The notes beneath the pieces are model-generated. The model did no database searches and was not told the origin of the DNA. It saw only the letters and a program-made list of their open reading frames with translations. The translations under genes were made by a program, and so were the position numbers. Shown here in pieces: positions 5,899 to 13,262 of a DNA stretch of 22,085 nt. The DNA lies in IMG/VR virus record IMGVR_UViG_3300025736_000234, positions 1 through 22,085 of that record. One strand, 5' to 3'. Every line of letters begins with the position of its first letter. The first letter of the stretch is position 1. This DNA is from a virus.

Positions 5899-6081
5899 TT
5901 ATTTAACAAATAAATAAACTCCTTTTTATTCACAGTAAATCGGCAAGCCTAGTTGAAGCGGCTTATCCAGAAAAGAGGTCATTTTTTTTGTAGAAAAAAC
6001 TCTTTCGACCCCCCCACAATAGCTTCAACACTATGACCTTTATGGAGTGGGGGGATCCAAGGAGTTTTTTTATTTAACAAA
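5899..6081 (+). repeat. 12-bp direct repeats flanking the inverted-repeat cluster
   Basis: TTATTTAACAAA occurs at 5899-5910 and again at 6070-6081, exactly bracketing the paired segments at 5916-6067. Such flanking copies could be a remnant of an insertion or a functional part of an origin or RNA. Confidence 0.6.
5916..6071 (+). ncRNA. Candidate structured leader RNA or origin with crossing helices
   Basis: An outer 9-bp pairing (5916-5924 AAACTCCTT with 6059-6067 AAGGAGTTT) closes the region and is followed by a run of T to 6071. Inside are a hairpin AAGCC/GGCTT (5945-5949/5960-5964), a hairpin AAAGAG/CTCTTT (5972-5977/6000-6005) extended by T/A pairs, and CCCCCCAC/GTGGGGGG (6010-6017/6047-6054). 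The loop of the first hairpin holds GTTGAAGC (5952-5959), complementary to GCTTCAAC (6022-6029) in the loop of the third. AGGTCAT (5976-5982) is complementary to ATGACCT (6033-6039) in that same loop. This could be a kissing-loop RNA controlling prim-pol expression, or a single-strand origin. The pairings are seen directly; the function is inferred. Confidence 0.5.
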
Positions 6082-6087
6082 GCAAAA

Positions 6088-7983
6088 ATGGTAAAACAAA
6101 ACAACATACCACAGGAAATGAAGGACATCCCTAATTGGATCTGTTGGAAAAAAGAATGGTTGCCTAAAGATGAGCGCTGGACCAAAGTTCTTTACAACGC
6201 AAAAACTGGGTCTCTTGCCAAATCCAATGATAGTTCGACATGGACCTCGTTTAACAACGCTTTTGAGGTCTTTGGTGGCGGTGGATATACCGGAGTTGGC
6301 TTTGTCTTCACTGAGGAAGCAGGTATTGTTGGTTTAGACCTAGATCACTTGAAAAAAAGCCCTGAGCGAGAAGCAGTAGCAAAGGATCTTATTAAAAAAT
6401 TTGATACTTATACTGAAATTAGCCCATCTGGCTCTGGCTACCATCTATATTTTAAAGCTAAGAAAAAATTTAAAAAGGGAAAGGGGCTTAGAAGCGAACC
6501 AATTTTCGGAGAGGAAATTGAAACCTATTCGAAAACAAGATTCTTCACTGTTACTGGAAATATTTATGGCGATAAAAAAACTGTAGAAAATCGCCAAGAA
6601 TACTATGACTGGCTTGGAAAAAAATATTTTACCAAAAAAGAAGTTGAGCAAAAAAGTATTGCACCAACAGAAATAATCCACTTTGAGGATCAAGAAATTA
6701 TTAACAAGATTACTAGGGCAAAAAACTCTAAAAAATTCTTAGACTTATATAACAACAGGAATTTAAGCGACTATCCAGAGTATTTTAGAGATGGAAAACT
6801 AGATTTATCATCAGTTGATATGGCCCTTGCTGGAATTTTAGCATTTTGGAGTAGTGATCGAGAACAAATTAGACGAATAATGATGACTTCTAAGCTTGTT
6901 AGAGAAAAGTGGAACAGACCAGACTATCTTTATCGTCCAATAGATGAGGTTTTATCAAGTCCTGGCGAAAAATACACTCCGCCGATAGAAATTGGACCAG
7001 CACCAAGGCTGGTTGAGCAAGAAGATTTTAAAACAATAGAATTTAATGACTTGCCAGATACCTGGGATGACGAAGAATGGATTGTTAAGGATTTATTTTG
7101 CAAAGGAGGGTTGTTTAACTTCTCCGCCTACAATAAAACTGGTAAAACAGCGTTCTTAACCTGTTTTTACAAGGCTTTAGCCGATAATGACGAGCAATTT
7201 GTTGGTAAAGACATCAAGAAAACCAAGATTTTACATATTTCAGAGGAATACGAGCGTTCCTGGATCAAAAAGAAGCGAGATTTTGGCAAAGCTGATGTGA
7301 CATTGGCAATGAATCCATTTCCAAAGAGCAAAAGTGTTGATGAATGGCGGCAAAGACTTGATATTGTGCTTAAAAAGTGCAAAAAAGAAGGTTTTGAGAT
7401 GGTGGTCTTTGATACCATTGACCAATTTTGGGGAGTAAACGAGGAAAATGATGCAGTTGATACCAGTACTAACATTGAGGCTCTAAGAATTTTAACGAAA
7501 GAGGGCATTTGTGTTGTGTCGGTACTTCATACTAGGAAAAATGGTGGAGTTGTTGGTAAAGACACTAGAGGTTCTGGCGCTATTAACGATAAAGTTGATG
7601 GCTTAATCTCTTTTTCCAGAGTTGATGAAGAAGATATTACCAATAACAAGAGAATTTTATCAGTTGGCAATGGCAGGTTTTATGACGAGCCATATGTTTG
7701 GGTGGTTGAGTTTGATACCACCACTAAAAAATACTCCTTTGTTGCCAACAACACATTTGAGGCAAAAGAAAAAGAGGAAGAAAAGAAACTTATGGATTTT
7801 ATTCCAGTGCAAGAGGCAGAAGCTATGAGTTCATCGCAAATTTATAAAGAAATGAAGGAGTCTGATATTGCACACTATGGTCACACAAAAATAAAGAGGA
7901 TTTTATCTAATTTACTTAATAAAGACATTGTTTGCAGAAAACCTGTTGGGAAAACAACTAAGTTTTGGAGAAAATTCTTATGA
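6088..7983 (+). CDS. Prim-pol / RepA-like helicase fusion (631 aa)
   Basis: A likely replication enzyme that makes primers and unwinds DNA. The N-terminal archaeo-eukaryotic primase-polymerase domain (about 1-165) shows GLDLDH (metal-binding Asp84, Asp86), SPSGSGYH (His119) and RFFTVTG (Arg151). Residues about 240-292 are the helical PriCT-like segment (MALAGILAFW to REKWNRPDY). A RecA-fold helicase domain follows, with Walker A KTGKT (350-354), Walker B VVFDTID (Asp442) and a sensor-like LHTRKN (481). The Walker A opens with Ala instead of Gly. A winged-helix-like tail begins near 580. The domain order resembles phage NrS-1-type prim-pols joined to a RepA/AAA_25 helicase. The start has no Shine-Dalgarno site; the nearest AAGGAG is 23 bases upstream, inside the paired leader. 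Two promoters lie upstream. Confidence 0.85.
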   Translation: MVKQNNIPQEMKDIPNWICWKKEWLPKDERWTKVLYNAKTGSLAKSNDSSTWTSFNNAFEVFGGGGYTGVGFVFTEEAGIVGLDLDHLKKSPEREAVAKDLIKKFDTYTEISPSGSGYHLYFKAKKKFKKGKGLRSEPIFGEEIETYSKTRFFTVTGNIYGDKKTVENRQEYYDWLGKKYFTKKEVEQKSIAPTEIIHFEDQEIINKITRAKNSKKFLDLYNNRNLSDYPEYFRDGKLDLSSVDMALAGILAFWSSDREQIRRIMMTSKLVREKWNRPDYLYRPIDEVLSSPGEKYTPPIEIGPAPRLVEQEDFKTIEFNDLPDTWDDEEWIVKDLFCKGGLFNFSAYNKTGKTAFLTCFYKALADNDEQFVGKDIKKTKILHISEEYERSWIKKKRDFGKADVTLAMNPFPKSKSVDEWRQRLDIVLKKCKKEGFEMVVFDTIDQFWGVNEENDAVDTSTNIEALRILTKEGICVVSVLHTRKNGGVVGKDTRGSGAINDKVDGLISFSRVDEEDITNNKRILSVGNGRFYDEPYVWVVEFDTTTKKYSFVANNTFEAKEKEEEKKLMDFIPVQEAEAMSSSQIYKEMKESDIAHYGHTKIKRILSNLLNKDIVCRKPVGKTTKFWRKFL

Positions 7984-8234
7984 TTAACTTTAGCAAAGAG
8001 TGGTATGCAAAAGTTGAAAAGCTTTTAAGTCTTAAAACGATGAGCGAAATGAATAAAAACCAGCTGTTAGCCGTTAAAGCAGCCTATTCAAATATTGTTT
8101 TTGAGTTCGAGTTGAGGAGAGCTAAATTTTATAGCAAAGAATATCAAAAATATTATAGAGAGTTTAAGAAGGCGGAGGCGATGTTAAAAGTAAGAAATGA
8201 ATTTAAAAAATTAGTAATAGAAAGTTTATTCTAA
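7980..8234 (+). CDS. Small basic helical protein (84 aa)
   Basis: I place the start at the ATG at 7980, which overlaps the prim-pol TGA as ATGA, rather than the ATG at 7965. The product is basic and helical with many Tyr and Lys (FYSKEYQKYYREFKKAEAML). No domain recognised. Coupling to the prim-pol gene suggests a replication accessory role, but nothing in the sequence proves it. Confidence 0.65.
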   Translation: MINFSKEWYAKVEKLLSLKTMSEMNKNQLLAVKAAYSNIVFEFELRRAKFYSKEYQKYYREFKKAEAMLKVRNEFKKLVIESLF

Positions 8235-8246
8235 GAAAGGAATAAA

Positions 8247-8537
8247 ATGCCAAGATCGAGAGTTGAAAAAAGAATTTTTGAAGATGGTGTCGAGGTGCAG
8301 TTTACCAAAAAATATCTCGACTATAACAATATAGACGTAAAAGGACATCGAGGAGGAGTCATCACTGGTTTTTTTAAATTTGATGATGGATACAAATATA
8401 GGGTTAGGGTTCATCAAACAAAAAAGCAATGGACTGGATATAACAGATATGTTTTTAAAAAAAATTTAGTAATGCCATCTAGGCTAGATGGTTTTTTTCT
8501 ACCAAAAAAAGAGGTTGAAGAAGAACCGAAAAAGTAG
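8247..8537 (+). CDS. Small hypothetical protein (96 aa)
   Basis: A good ribosome-binding site (AAAGGAA, 6 bases before ATG) sets the start. The product is basic with alternating strand-like segments (VEVQFTKKYLDY, FFKFDDGYKYRVRVHQ) suggesting a small beta protein, then a charged tail (EVEEEPKK). An intrinsic-terminator-like hairpin lies inside the gene near its 3' end and a promoter overlaps its last codons. No family recognised. Confidence 0.7.
   Translation: MPRSRVEKRIFEDGVEVQFTKKYLDYNNIDVKGHRGGVITGFFKFDDGYKYRVRVHQTKKQWTGYNRYVFKKNLVMPSRLDGFFLPKKEVEEEPKK
8475..8498 (+). terminator. Intrinsic terminator inside the 3' end of a gene
   Basis: CCATCTA (8475-8481), loop GGC, TAGATGG (8485-8491), then seven T. 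The 7-bp stem is perfect. It lies 39 bases before the stop codon of the gene at 8247-8537, so it is coding sequence as well. Confidence 0.7.
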
Positions 8538-8543
8538 TATAAT
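8515..8543 (+). promoter_or_regulatory. Promoter for the SSB-like gene (TTGAAG-17-TATAAT)
   Basis: TTGAAG at 8515-8520 and a perfect TATAAT at 8538-8543 with a 17-base spacer, overlapping the end of the previous gene and just after its internal terminator. The start would be near 8550, about 75 bases before the SSB-like start codon. Confidence 0.65.
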
Positions 8544-8624
8544 AAAAGGGTTGTTTAATTACAATAAGTCGCAAAAAAAACAATCCATACAAACAACACA
8601 ATTTGCGCAAAAAGAAAGGGCATT

Positions 8625-9164
8625 ATGCCATTTTTCCCAGACGAGGTTAAGGTTGAATCCACCTCACGTTATACTAAGTTCGCTAATGGTACTACCACCG
8701 TTAGAATGTTTGGCGAACCATTTTTCTACTACGAAACTTGGTTAGACAAAGATGGCGGCGGCAGAACCCCAAAGCGTTTTGCTCTTGATAGCGATATTCC
8801 AGTTTCAGAACTAGGCCCAGATGGTGTCAAACAAGTTATGAGCATTGTTGTTTATAACTATGGTGACAAAGCCATCCAGGTTATGTCTGTTAGCCAGAAA
8901 ACTATTCTAAAAGCCATTAAAGGCTATAGTCAGAATAAGAAATATGGTGATCCAACAGGATATGACATCAACATTAACAAAGAGGGTGAAGGAAAGCAAA
9001 CCAGATATACTGTTATTGCTGATCCTAAAGAAGATGTTAGTGATGAAGTCCAAAAAGCTTATGACCAAGAGAGCATTGATCTTGAAATGTTGCTTTTAAA
9101 CGGAGACCCATTTGGTATCTCTAGTAAAAAAGCCACAGTTGGTAAAGATGAAATTGCATTTTAA
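8625..9164 (+). CDS. SSB-like phage single-stranded DNA-binding protein (179 aa)
   Basis: The layout resembles phage SSB-like proteins: an N-terminal TTTVRMFGEPFFYYETWLD segment, a central VVYNYGDKAIQVMSVSQKTILKAIKGY, then YGDPTGYDININKEGEGKQTRYTVIADP and an acidic C-terminal part. These segments recur in that order in phage ssDNA-binding proteins related in role to T4 gp32. Unlike E. coli SSB it does not end in the acidic DDIPF type tip. The start is preceded by AGAAAGGGC. Its own promoter and a strong terminator make it a separate unit, which fits the high demand for an SSB in replication. Confidence 0.65.
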   Translation: MPFFPDEVKVESTSRYTKFANGTTTVRMFGEPFFYYETWLDKDGGGRTPKRFALDSDIPVSELGPDGVKQVMSIVVYNYGDKAIQVMSVSQKTILKAIKGYSQNKKYGDPTGYDININKEGEGKQTRYTVIADPKEDVSDEVQKAYDQESIDLEMLLLNGDPFGISSKKATVGKDEIAF

Positions 9165-9186
9165 TAGTTACCGCTGAAAATCAAAG

Positions 9187-9214
9187 AGCCAGGCTTAAAA
9201 CCCCTGGCTTTTTT
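9187..9214 (+). terminator. Strong intrinsic terminator after the SSB-like gene
   Basis: AGCCAGG (9187-9193) pairs with CCTGGCT (9203-9209), 7 bp, followed by TTTTT. It separates replication from packaging genes. Confidence 0.85.
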
Positions 9215-9242
9215 GTACCTTTATTTAAATTTGTGCTATAGT
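9213..9242 (+). promoter_or_regulatory. Terminase promoter placed for leaderless mRNA
   Basis: TATAGT (9237-9242) with an extended TGC, and TTGTAC (9213-9218) 18 bases upstream overlapping the terminator T run. The ATG at 9250 is only 7 bases after the -10, which puts the transcript start at or next to the start codon. No Shine-Dalgarno site precedes the ATG. Confidence 0.55.
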
Positions 9243-9249
9243 TATTTTT

Positions 9250-10089
9250 ATGGATGCCCAAATGGGTTTTAAACCCGGTTATAAAAAATTTATTGAAGAC
9301 TTCTTTCAAATCATAGACAAAGAGCAAAAGATTGTTGATTTTAAGCTTAATGCTATCCAAGAGAAGTTCGTCAGTCACGACTCAAGCACAAAAAGAGATG
9401 TTATTTTAAAAGCTCGCCAGCAGGGTTTCTCGTCTATCATTTTGGCAATATTCACCGTTGATTTTTTAATCAAAAACAATACTCGCAACATTATTGTTTG
9501 TGATGAAAAAGAAAATGCTGAGGAAATGCTTGAAAAAGTTAAGTTTTATATTGAGAGTTACGAATACAAGATGAATGACAAGCACAAGGGCTTTAAAGTT
9601 CCCCTTAAATACTCAAGCAAGTACGAGCTTTACAATGAATTCACGAAAAGCCGTTATACTATAGGTACTGCATTAAAGACCGAATTTGGTCGAAGCAAAA
9701 CCATAACTAATTTGCACCTCTCTGAGGCTGCTTTCTATAGAAATATGGAAAAGTTATTGGCTGGAGCTATGCAGGCGGTTGTTCCTAATGGGCGTACCAT
9801 TATTGAAACTACTGCTAACGGCTTTAATTATTTTAAGAACTTTTGGGATAGATCTGTAAGAGGGGAAACTGGATTTAATTCAATTTTCTATAAAGGCAGT
9901 GAATTTTATTCAAAAGAGCTGTTAGAACAAAAGAAAAAAGAATTAGGCAGACAATTTAATCAAGAATACCCAGAAACAGCCACTGAGGCATTTATTACCT
10001 CTGGTGAATGTTATTTTGACGGAGAGGCATTAGAATGGTTAATAAAAAATGCTGTGACCCCACAGCCGTTTAATTTAGGAATAATGTGA
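9250..10089 (+). CDS. terL: Large terminase, ATPase half (279 aa)
   Basis: The ATP-driven DNA-packaging motor domain. Visible are the Walker-A-like KARQQGFS (54-61), Walker B NLHLSEAAF with catalytic Glu159, and the coupling motif ETTANG (186-191). It ends with the usual EYPETATEAFITSGECYF segment and a short linker. An intact TerL is normally 450-550 aa with a nuclease domain; here the frame ends at 279 and the nuclease is a separate protein starting in the overlapping GTGA. Together they give about 497 residues, and nothing between the domains seems to be missing. The product probably docks at the portal as a complex with the next protein. Confidence 0.85.
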   Translation: MDAQMGFKPGYKKFIEDFFQIIDKEQKIVDFKLNAIQEKFVSHDSSTKRDVILKARQQGFSSIILAIFTVDFLIKNNTRNIIVCDEKENAEEMLEKVKFYIESYEYKMNDKHKGFKVPLKYSSKYELYNEFTKSRYTIGTALKTEFGRSKTITNLHLSEAAFYRNMEKLLAGAMQAVVPNGRTIIETTANGFNYFKNFWDRSVRGETGFNSIFYKGSEFYSKELLEQKKKELGRQFNQEYPETATEAFITSGECYFDGEALEWLIKNAVTPQPFNLGIM

Positions 10090-10742
10090 AGAAAATAAGA
10101 CAATTTAGAGAGATTGAGGTCGGAGAGTTCTTTGTTGTTGGTATTGATACCAGTGCTGGTGGTTTAGATTATTGTGCCGCTCAATTTATATCGGTAGATA
10201 GGCTAGATGTGCCTCTTGTTTATCATAGCAAGCTTTTAGCAACAGAAATGACTCCAGACATTGTCAGAATCCTTGAAAGACTCTACGACATCACTGGAGT
10301 AAAGCCTGTGGTAGCTTATGAGCGTAATAATGGCGGTGTTTTTGAAATGGAGCGCCTGGCTCGTTTAAATAAGAAGCAAAAATTCAAGCCATATCAAATG
10401 ATTCAATATGGTCGCAACAAAGATCAGAAAACAATGATGAAACTTGGTTGGGATACCAATAGCGCTACCAGACCAAAGATGTTAAGTGACTTAAAAGAAG
10501 CAATCGACTCAAAATTATTTAGAGTTTATGATTCTCCAACGATAGAGGAGTTATTTTCTTTTGTTGTCATACAAACAAGTGGATCTTGGAGGGCGGCTGC
10601 CGAAACTAACGCTCACGATGATCTAATTATGAGTTTAGCAATCGCCTGGCAGCTTTATCACACAGAATCTAAACCAGAATCATCTGAAAAAAAGAGAGTT
10701 GTCTCTTTAAATAGGTTTAGAACAAAAAGATGGGCAATATAA
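10086..10742 (+). CDS. terL: Large terminase, nuclease half (218 aa)
   Basis: An RNase H-fold nuclease that cuts concatemeric DNA. Acidic residues expected for two-metal catalysis are present: Asp21 in VVGIDTSAGGLDY, Glu79 in AYERNNGG, and Asp178/Asp179 in AHDDLIMSL. The start is a GTG overlapping the ATPase stop (GTGA) with AGGA 5 bases upstream, so it is a proper coupled start. TGA recoding is ruled out because the upstream frame would stop again three codons later at TAA. The split falls in the linker between domains. Confidence 0.85.
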   Translation: MKKIRQFREIEVGEFFVVGIDTSAGGLDYCAAQFISVDRLDVPLVYHSKLLATEMTPDIVRILERLYDITGVKPVVAYERNNGGVFEMERLARLNKKQKFKPYQMIQYGRNKDQKTMMKLGWDTNSATRPKMLSDLKEAIDSKLFRVYDSPTIEELFSFVVIQTSGSWRAAAETNAHDDLIMSLAIAWQLYHTESKPESSEKKRVVSLNRFRTKRWAI

Positions 10743-11050
10743 ACAGACTATCAAAAGCTCGTTATGGTTGGACCAAATATGGAGGAGCCAGACAGGGGCT
10801 GGTTAAGCAAAATGGTAACTGGTATTGTCAGGCTTGTGGGAGAGAACACCCTGATTCAATGCCAGCCTATATGATGTGTGTTGATAATGGTCAATTTAGA
10901 GAGTTTGTTAGGCTTTGTGCTGGATGTGAGAACCTAGTTAAGGTTTTTAACATTAAAGACTTCGACCAATTAAAAGAAATTGTTAAGAGAAAACCTCAAT
11001 GGATTAGATTTAGCATCATTTTTAAAGAAATTGGGCTTGAAAACCTCTAA
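10730..11050 (+). CDS. Small zinc-finger protein (106 aa)
   Basis: Cysteines in CQAC (33, 36), Cys50 and CAGC (63, 66) with His40 form a plausible zinc-binding site resembling HNH-type or ribbon knuckles, but no catalytic HNH motif is seen. The N-terminal half is basic (SKARYGWTKYGGARQG). The gene overlaps the end of the terminase nuclease gene by 13 bases. Function unknown; position between terminase and portal suggests a packaging accessory. Confidence 0.7.
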   Translation: MGNINRLSKARYGWTKYGGARQGLVKQNGNWYCQACGREHPDSMPAYMMCVDNGQFREFVRLCAGCENLVKVFNIKDFDQLKEIVKRKPQWIRFSIIFKEIGLENL

Positions 11051-11066
11051 CTAAAAATCCTATAGT
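11037..11066 (+). promoter_or_regulatory. Portal promoter placed for leaderless mRNA (TTGAAA-18-TATAGT)
   Basis: Both hexamers match consensus at five of six bases with an 18-base spacer. The portal ATG (11075) is 8 bases after the -10 and lacks a Shine-Dalgarno site, so the mRNA would begin at or within about one base of the start codon. Confidence 0.65.
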
Positions 11067-11074
11067 GCTTTTAT

Positions 11075-13135
11075 ATGAAAAACGACAAACAAACTGGCAA
11101 AAAGTCTTCAAGTGAAGAAACTAGCAAGTTATACAACGAGCTAAACGAACATTTCGTCCAATGGAGTGAGGATAATGAAACCAGAATGACCCGTAAGCAC
11201 GGCTGGAATGAAATTACTCGAGCTTATTGGGGTAAACTGCCAGAGGACTGGCCATATATCTCAAAAATCACCGATCCTAGAATTAGAACCTCAATTATTG
11301 AAAAAGATGCTCGTTTACTCAACAAGAAACCAAAGGGCAAAGTAATTCCACGTGGAGATGGTGCCAACATGATTAAAGCATCGGTTCAAAACGCTGTTTT
11401 AAGTCAACAATGGGATAATGCCACCTTTGGTGGAACAATGCAGGAAAAACTAATCATTAGTTCTCAGGATGCTAGACTTTATTCAAGTAAATTCGCTTAT
11501 GTTTACTGGAGAGAAGTTTTAAACAATGATGGCGAGGTAACTTTTGCCGGAAATGAGTTTCAGCCCTGGGATATTAGAGATTGTGGAATGGATGCTAAAG
11601 CAGATCACGTTAGAAACGCTAAATGGTTCCAACACAGAGAGTGGTTTTATATTGAAGACCTAGAAGATGAAAATAAAGCAGCCGGCAAGACAATCTGGAA
11701 GAATTTACGCAAAGTAAAATCTAAAATGAACAGCGATGAATTTAAAGTCTCTGATCGAAAAGACAATGTGAGAACAAGTCAGGTTTTATCGATTCAAGGC
11801 TTGCCAGATAGAATCGGTGAGGATAGTTCTTACCCCGTGATTGAAGTTGTGACTGAGTTTAGAGAAGATAGGTGGATTAGTTTCTCAACTCGCTATGGCG
11901 AGATTGTTAGAGACATTAAAAATCCAAACAAACACGGAATGATCCCAGTTTCTCAACTTAGATATTATCCAATTCAAGATGATGCACTCGGTGAGAGTGA
12001 AGTCGAACCAGTGATCTCTCTTTGGTTAGCAATTCAAGCAGTTCTTTGTGGATACCTAGATGAAATGATCTTAAAGATGCGACCTCCACTAAAAATTGTT
12101 GAAAACAGTGTCAGAATCGAAACTATTGAATATGGACCAGAAGCCCAGTGGCTAATGGATAATCCAGATGCGGTAACAGAGATGCGAGGTAATGGTGAGG
12201 CTCAGCGTTGGTTTGAGACTACTTACGCAGCTCTTGTTAGCGCCTTTAACACTGCAATGGGCGATTTAAGTCAAAACACTTCGTCAGCAGATATGTTTAA
12301 TGGTGAAAAGACTGCTACTGAAATTAAGCAGGTTGCTAAACAACAGAATGCTAGAGACCAGAGAAACCAGAATGAACTTAGTGACTTTATTACAGATGTT
12401 GTCACGATGTGGATTGGCAACAACAAACAATATTACTTCTCAGATCCTAAAAACCAATCAAAGATTATTGATCTCATTGGTCAGGAGCAATATGAGGAGT
12501 TCCAGAATCTTGGTTTGTCAGATATGACTTTCCCAGACGAATCAATGGATATGATCCAGGGAATAATGGAGCAATCAAACTACGAGATTGGCGATGGCCA
12601 ACTGGCAGATATGATGGATGCCTCAATGATCCCAGAACATCCATTTGTTGAAAATCCTGAGGAAGAAGATTTAAGTAAATTGCTTGTATCACCAAAACTT
12701 GAAGTTGATGAAAAACAAAATTCAGCCAAACTTCACGTGGTACCTCAAGATTTTGATGGTAACTTCTCTTACATTGTTGACGTCAAGTCAATGGAAATGG
12801 GAGCTAGTGAGGAATATATAGCATCAAGACAACTTGGACTCTCAATGATTAAGGATGAAACAATACTTGGTCTGTTGCAACAAGAAGGATGGGTTCCAAA
12901 AATTAAAGACTTATTAGTATCAATTTTAAATGAAGGAGGCCTAAATGATAGCCAACGATATTTTAAAAAAGCAGAAGTCGCTCCAGTTCAAGGAGGAGCT
13001 CCGGGTCCAGGAGGCGTTCAACCGAATCAACCAGCTGGAGGATTACAAGGAGCACCTGCTCCCCAAGCTCAAGGCGGCGGCAACAAACCTTTGGGTAGAC
13101 CCAGCCAAGTTCTCGGATCAGCAAGCCTTTTTTAA
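11075..13135 (+). CDS. Portal protein (686 aa)
   Basis: The dodecameric ring through which DNA enters the capsid. Support is from length, position between terminase and scaffold/capsid, and segments typical of large P22/podovirus-type portals: an N-terminal region on trimming and tracing DNA ends (DPRIRTSIIEKDARLL), a middle PWDIRDCGMD and MIPVSQLRYYPIQDD GESEVEPVISLWLAIQAVL region (the long helix that lines the ring), and TATEIKQVAKQQNARDQRNQ. The last 50 residues are rich in Gly, Pro and Gln and low in complexity. That tail is where another gene overlaps in a different frame, so it may be a by-product of overprinting. Its promoter lies immediately upstream. Confidence 0.8.
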   Translation: MKNDKQTGKKSSSEETSKLYNELNEHFVQWSEDNETRMTRKHGWNEITRAYWGKLPEDWPYISKITDPRIRTSIIEKDARLLNKKPKGKVIPRGDGANMIKASVQNAVLSQQWDNATFGGTMQEKLIISSQDARLYSSKFAYVYWREVLNNDGEVTFAGNEFQPWDIRDCGMDAKADHVRNAKWFQHREWFYIEDLEDENKAAGKTIWKNLRKVKSKMNSDEFKVSDRKDNVRTSQVLSIQGLPDRIGEDSSYPVIEVVTEFREDRWISFSTRYGEIVRDIKNPNKHGMIPVSQLRYYPIQDDALGESEVEPVISLWLAIQAVLCGYLDEMILKMRPPLKIVENSVRIETIEYGPEAQWLMDNPDAVTEMRGNGEAQRWFETTYAALVSAFNTAMGDLSQNTSSADMFNGEKTATEIKQVAKQQNARDQRNQNELSDFITDVVTMWIGNNKQYYFSDPKNQSKIIDLIGQEQYEEFQNLGLSDMTFPDESMDMIQGIMEQSNYEIGDGQLADMMDASMIPEHPFVENPEEEDLSKLLVSPKLEVDEKQNSAKLHVVPQDFDGNFSYIVDVKSMEMGASEEYIASRQLGLSMIKDETILGLLQQEGWVPKIKDLLVSILNEGGLNDSQRYFKKAEVAPVQGGAPGPGGVQPNQPAGGLQGAPAPQAQGGGNKPLGRPSQVLGSASLF

Positions 13136-13262
13136 AGCTTACACCGAATCTTATGGCAGAGCTAAAGCTTATCAAGAAATAATTGATTTGTTAGCGAGTA
13201 GTGAGGCTAGAATTAACGCCATTACTAAGGCTATGGATCCAAAGGAGAAATTTGCAATCTAA
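12945..13262 (+). CDS. Overlapping hypothetical head-module protein (105 aa)
   Basis: This gene starts inside the portal gene in another frame and shares 191 bases with it. The start has an excellent Shine-Dalgarno site, AAGGAGG at 12933-12939, 5 bases before the ATG. The protein looks genuine: a charged helix (LKKQKSLQFKEELRVQEAFNRINQLED), then WVDPAKFSDQQAFFKAYTESYGRAKAYQEIIDLL, continuing 42 codons past the portal stop. The overall form is a helical bundle of a small head-module protein; I do not know its function. Confidence 0.75.
   Translation: MIANDILKKQKSLQFKEELRVQEAFNRINQLEDYKEHLLPKLKAAATNLWVDPAKFSDQQAFFKAYTESYGRAKAYQEIIDLLASSEARINAITKAMDPKEKFAI

Larger units (their letters stand above)
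5500..6087. other. 588-base control region upstream of the prim-pol gene
   Basis: No credible gene lies here. The stretch holds CGACAA repeats, two strong rightward promoters (5614-5643 and 5855-5884), a 12-base direct repeat (5899-5910 and 6070-6081) and a cluster of inverted repeats at 5916-6071. An ORF at 5590-5796 covers the first promoter and looks spurious. Location next to a replication initiator-type enzyme makes this a candidate replication origin as well as a promoter region. Confidence 0.55.

Noticed and set aside
10074-10098. TGA recoding or programmed -1 frameshift joining the two TerL halves
   Set aside because: If TGA were read through, TAA follows three codons later. The only window shared by both frames is 10074-10089 and holds no slippery heptamer, while a good AGGA-5-GTG start is present.
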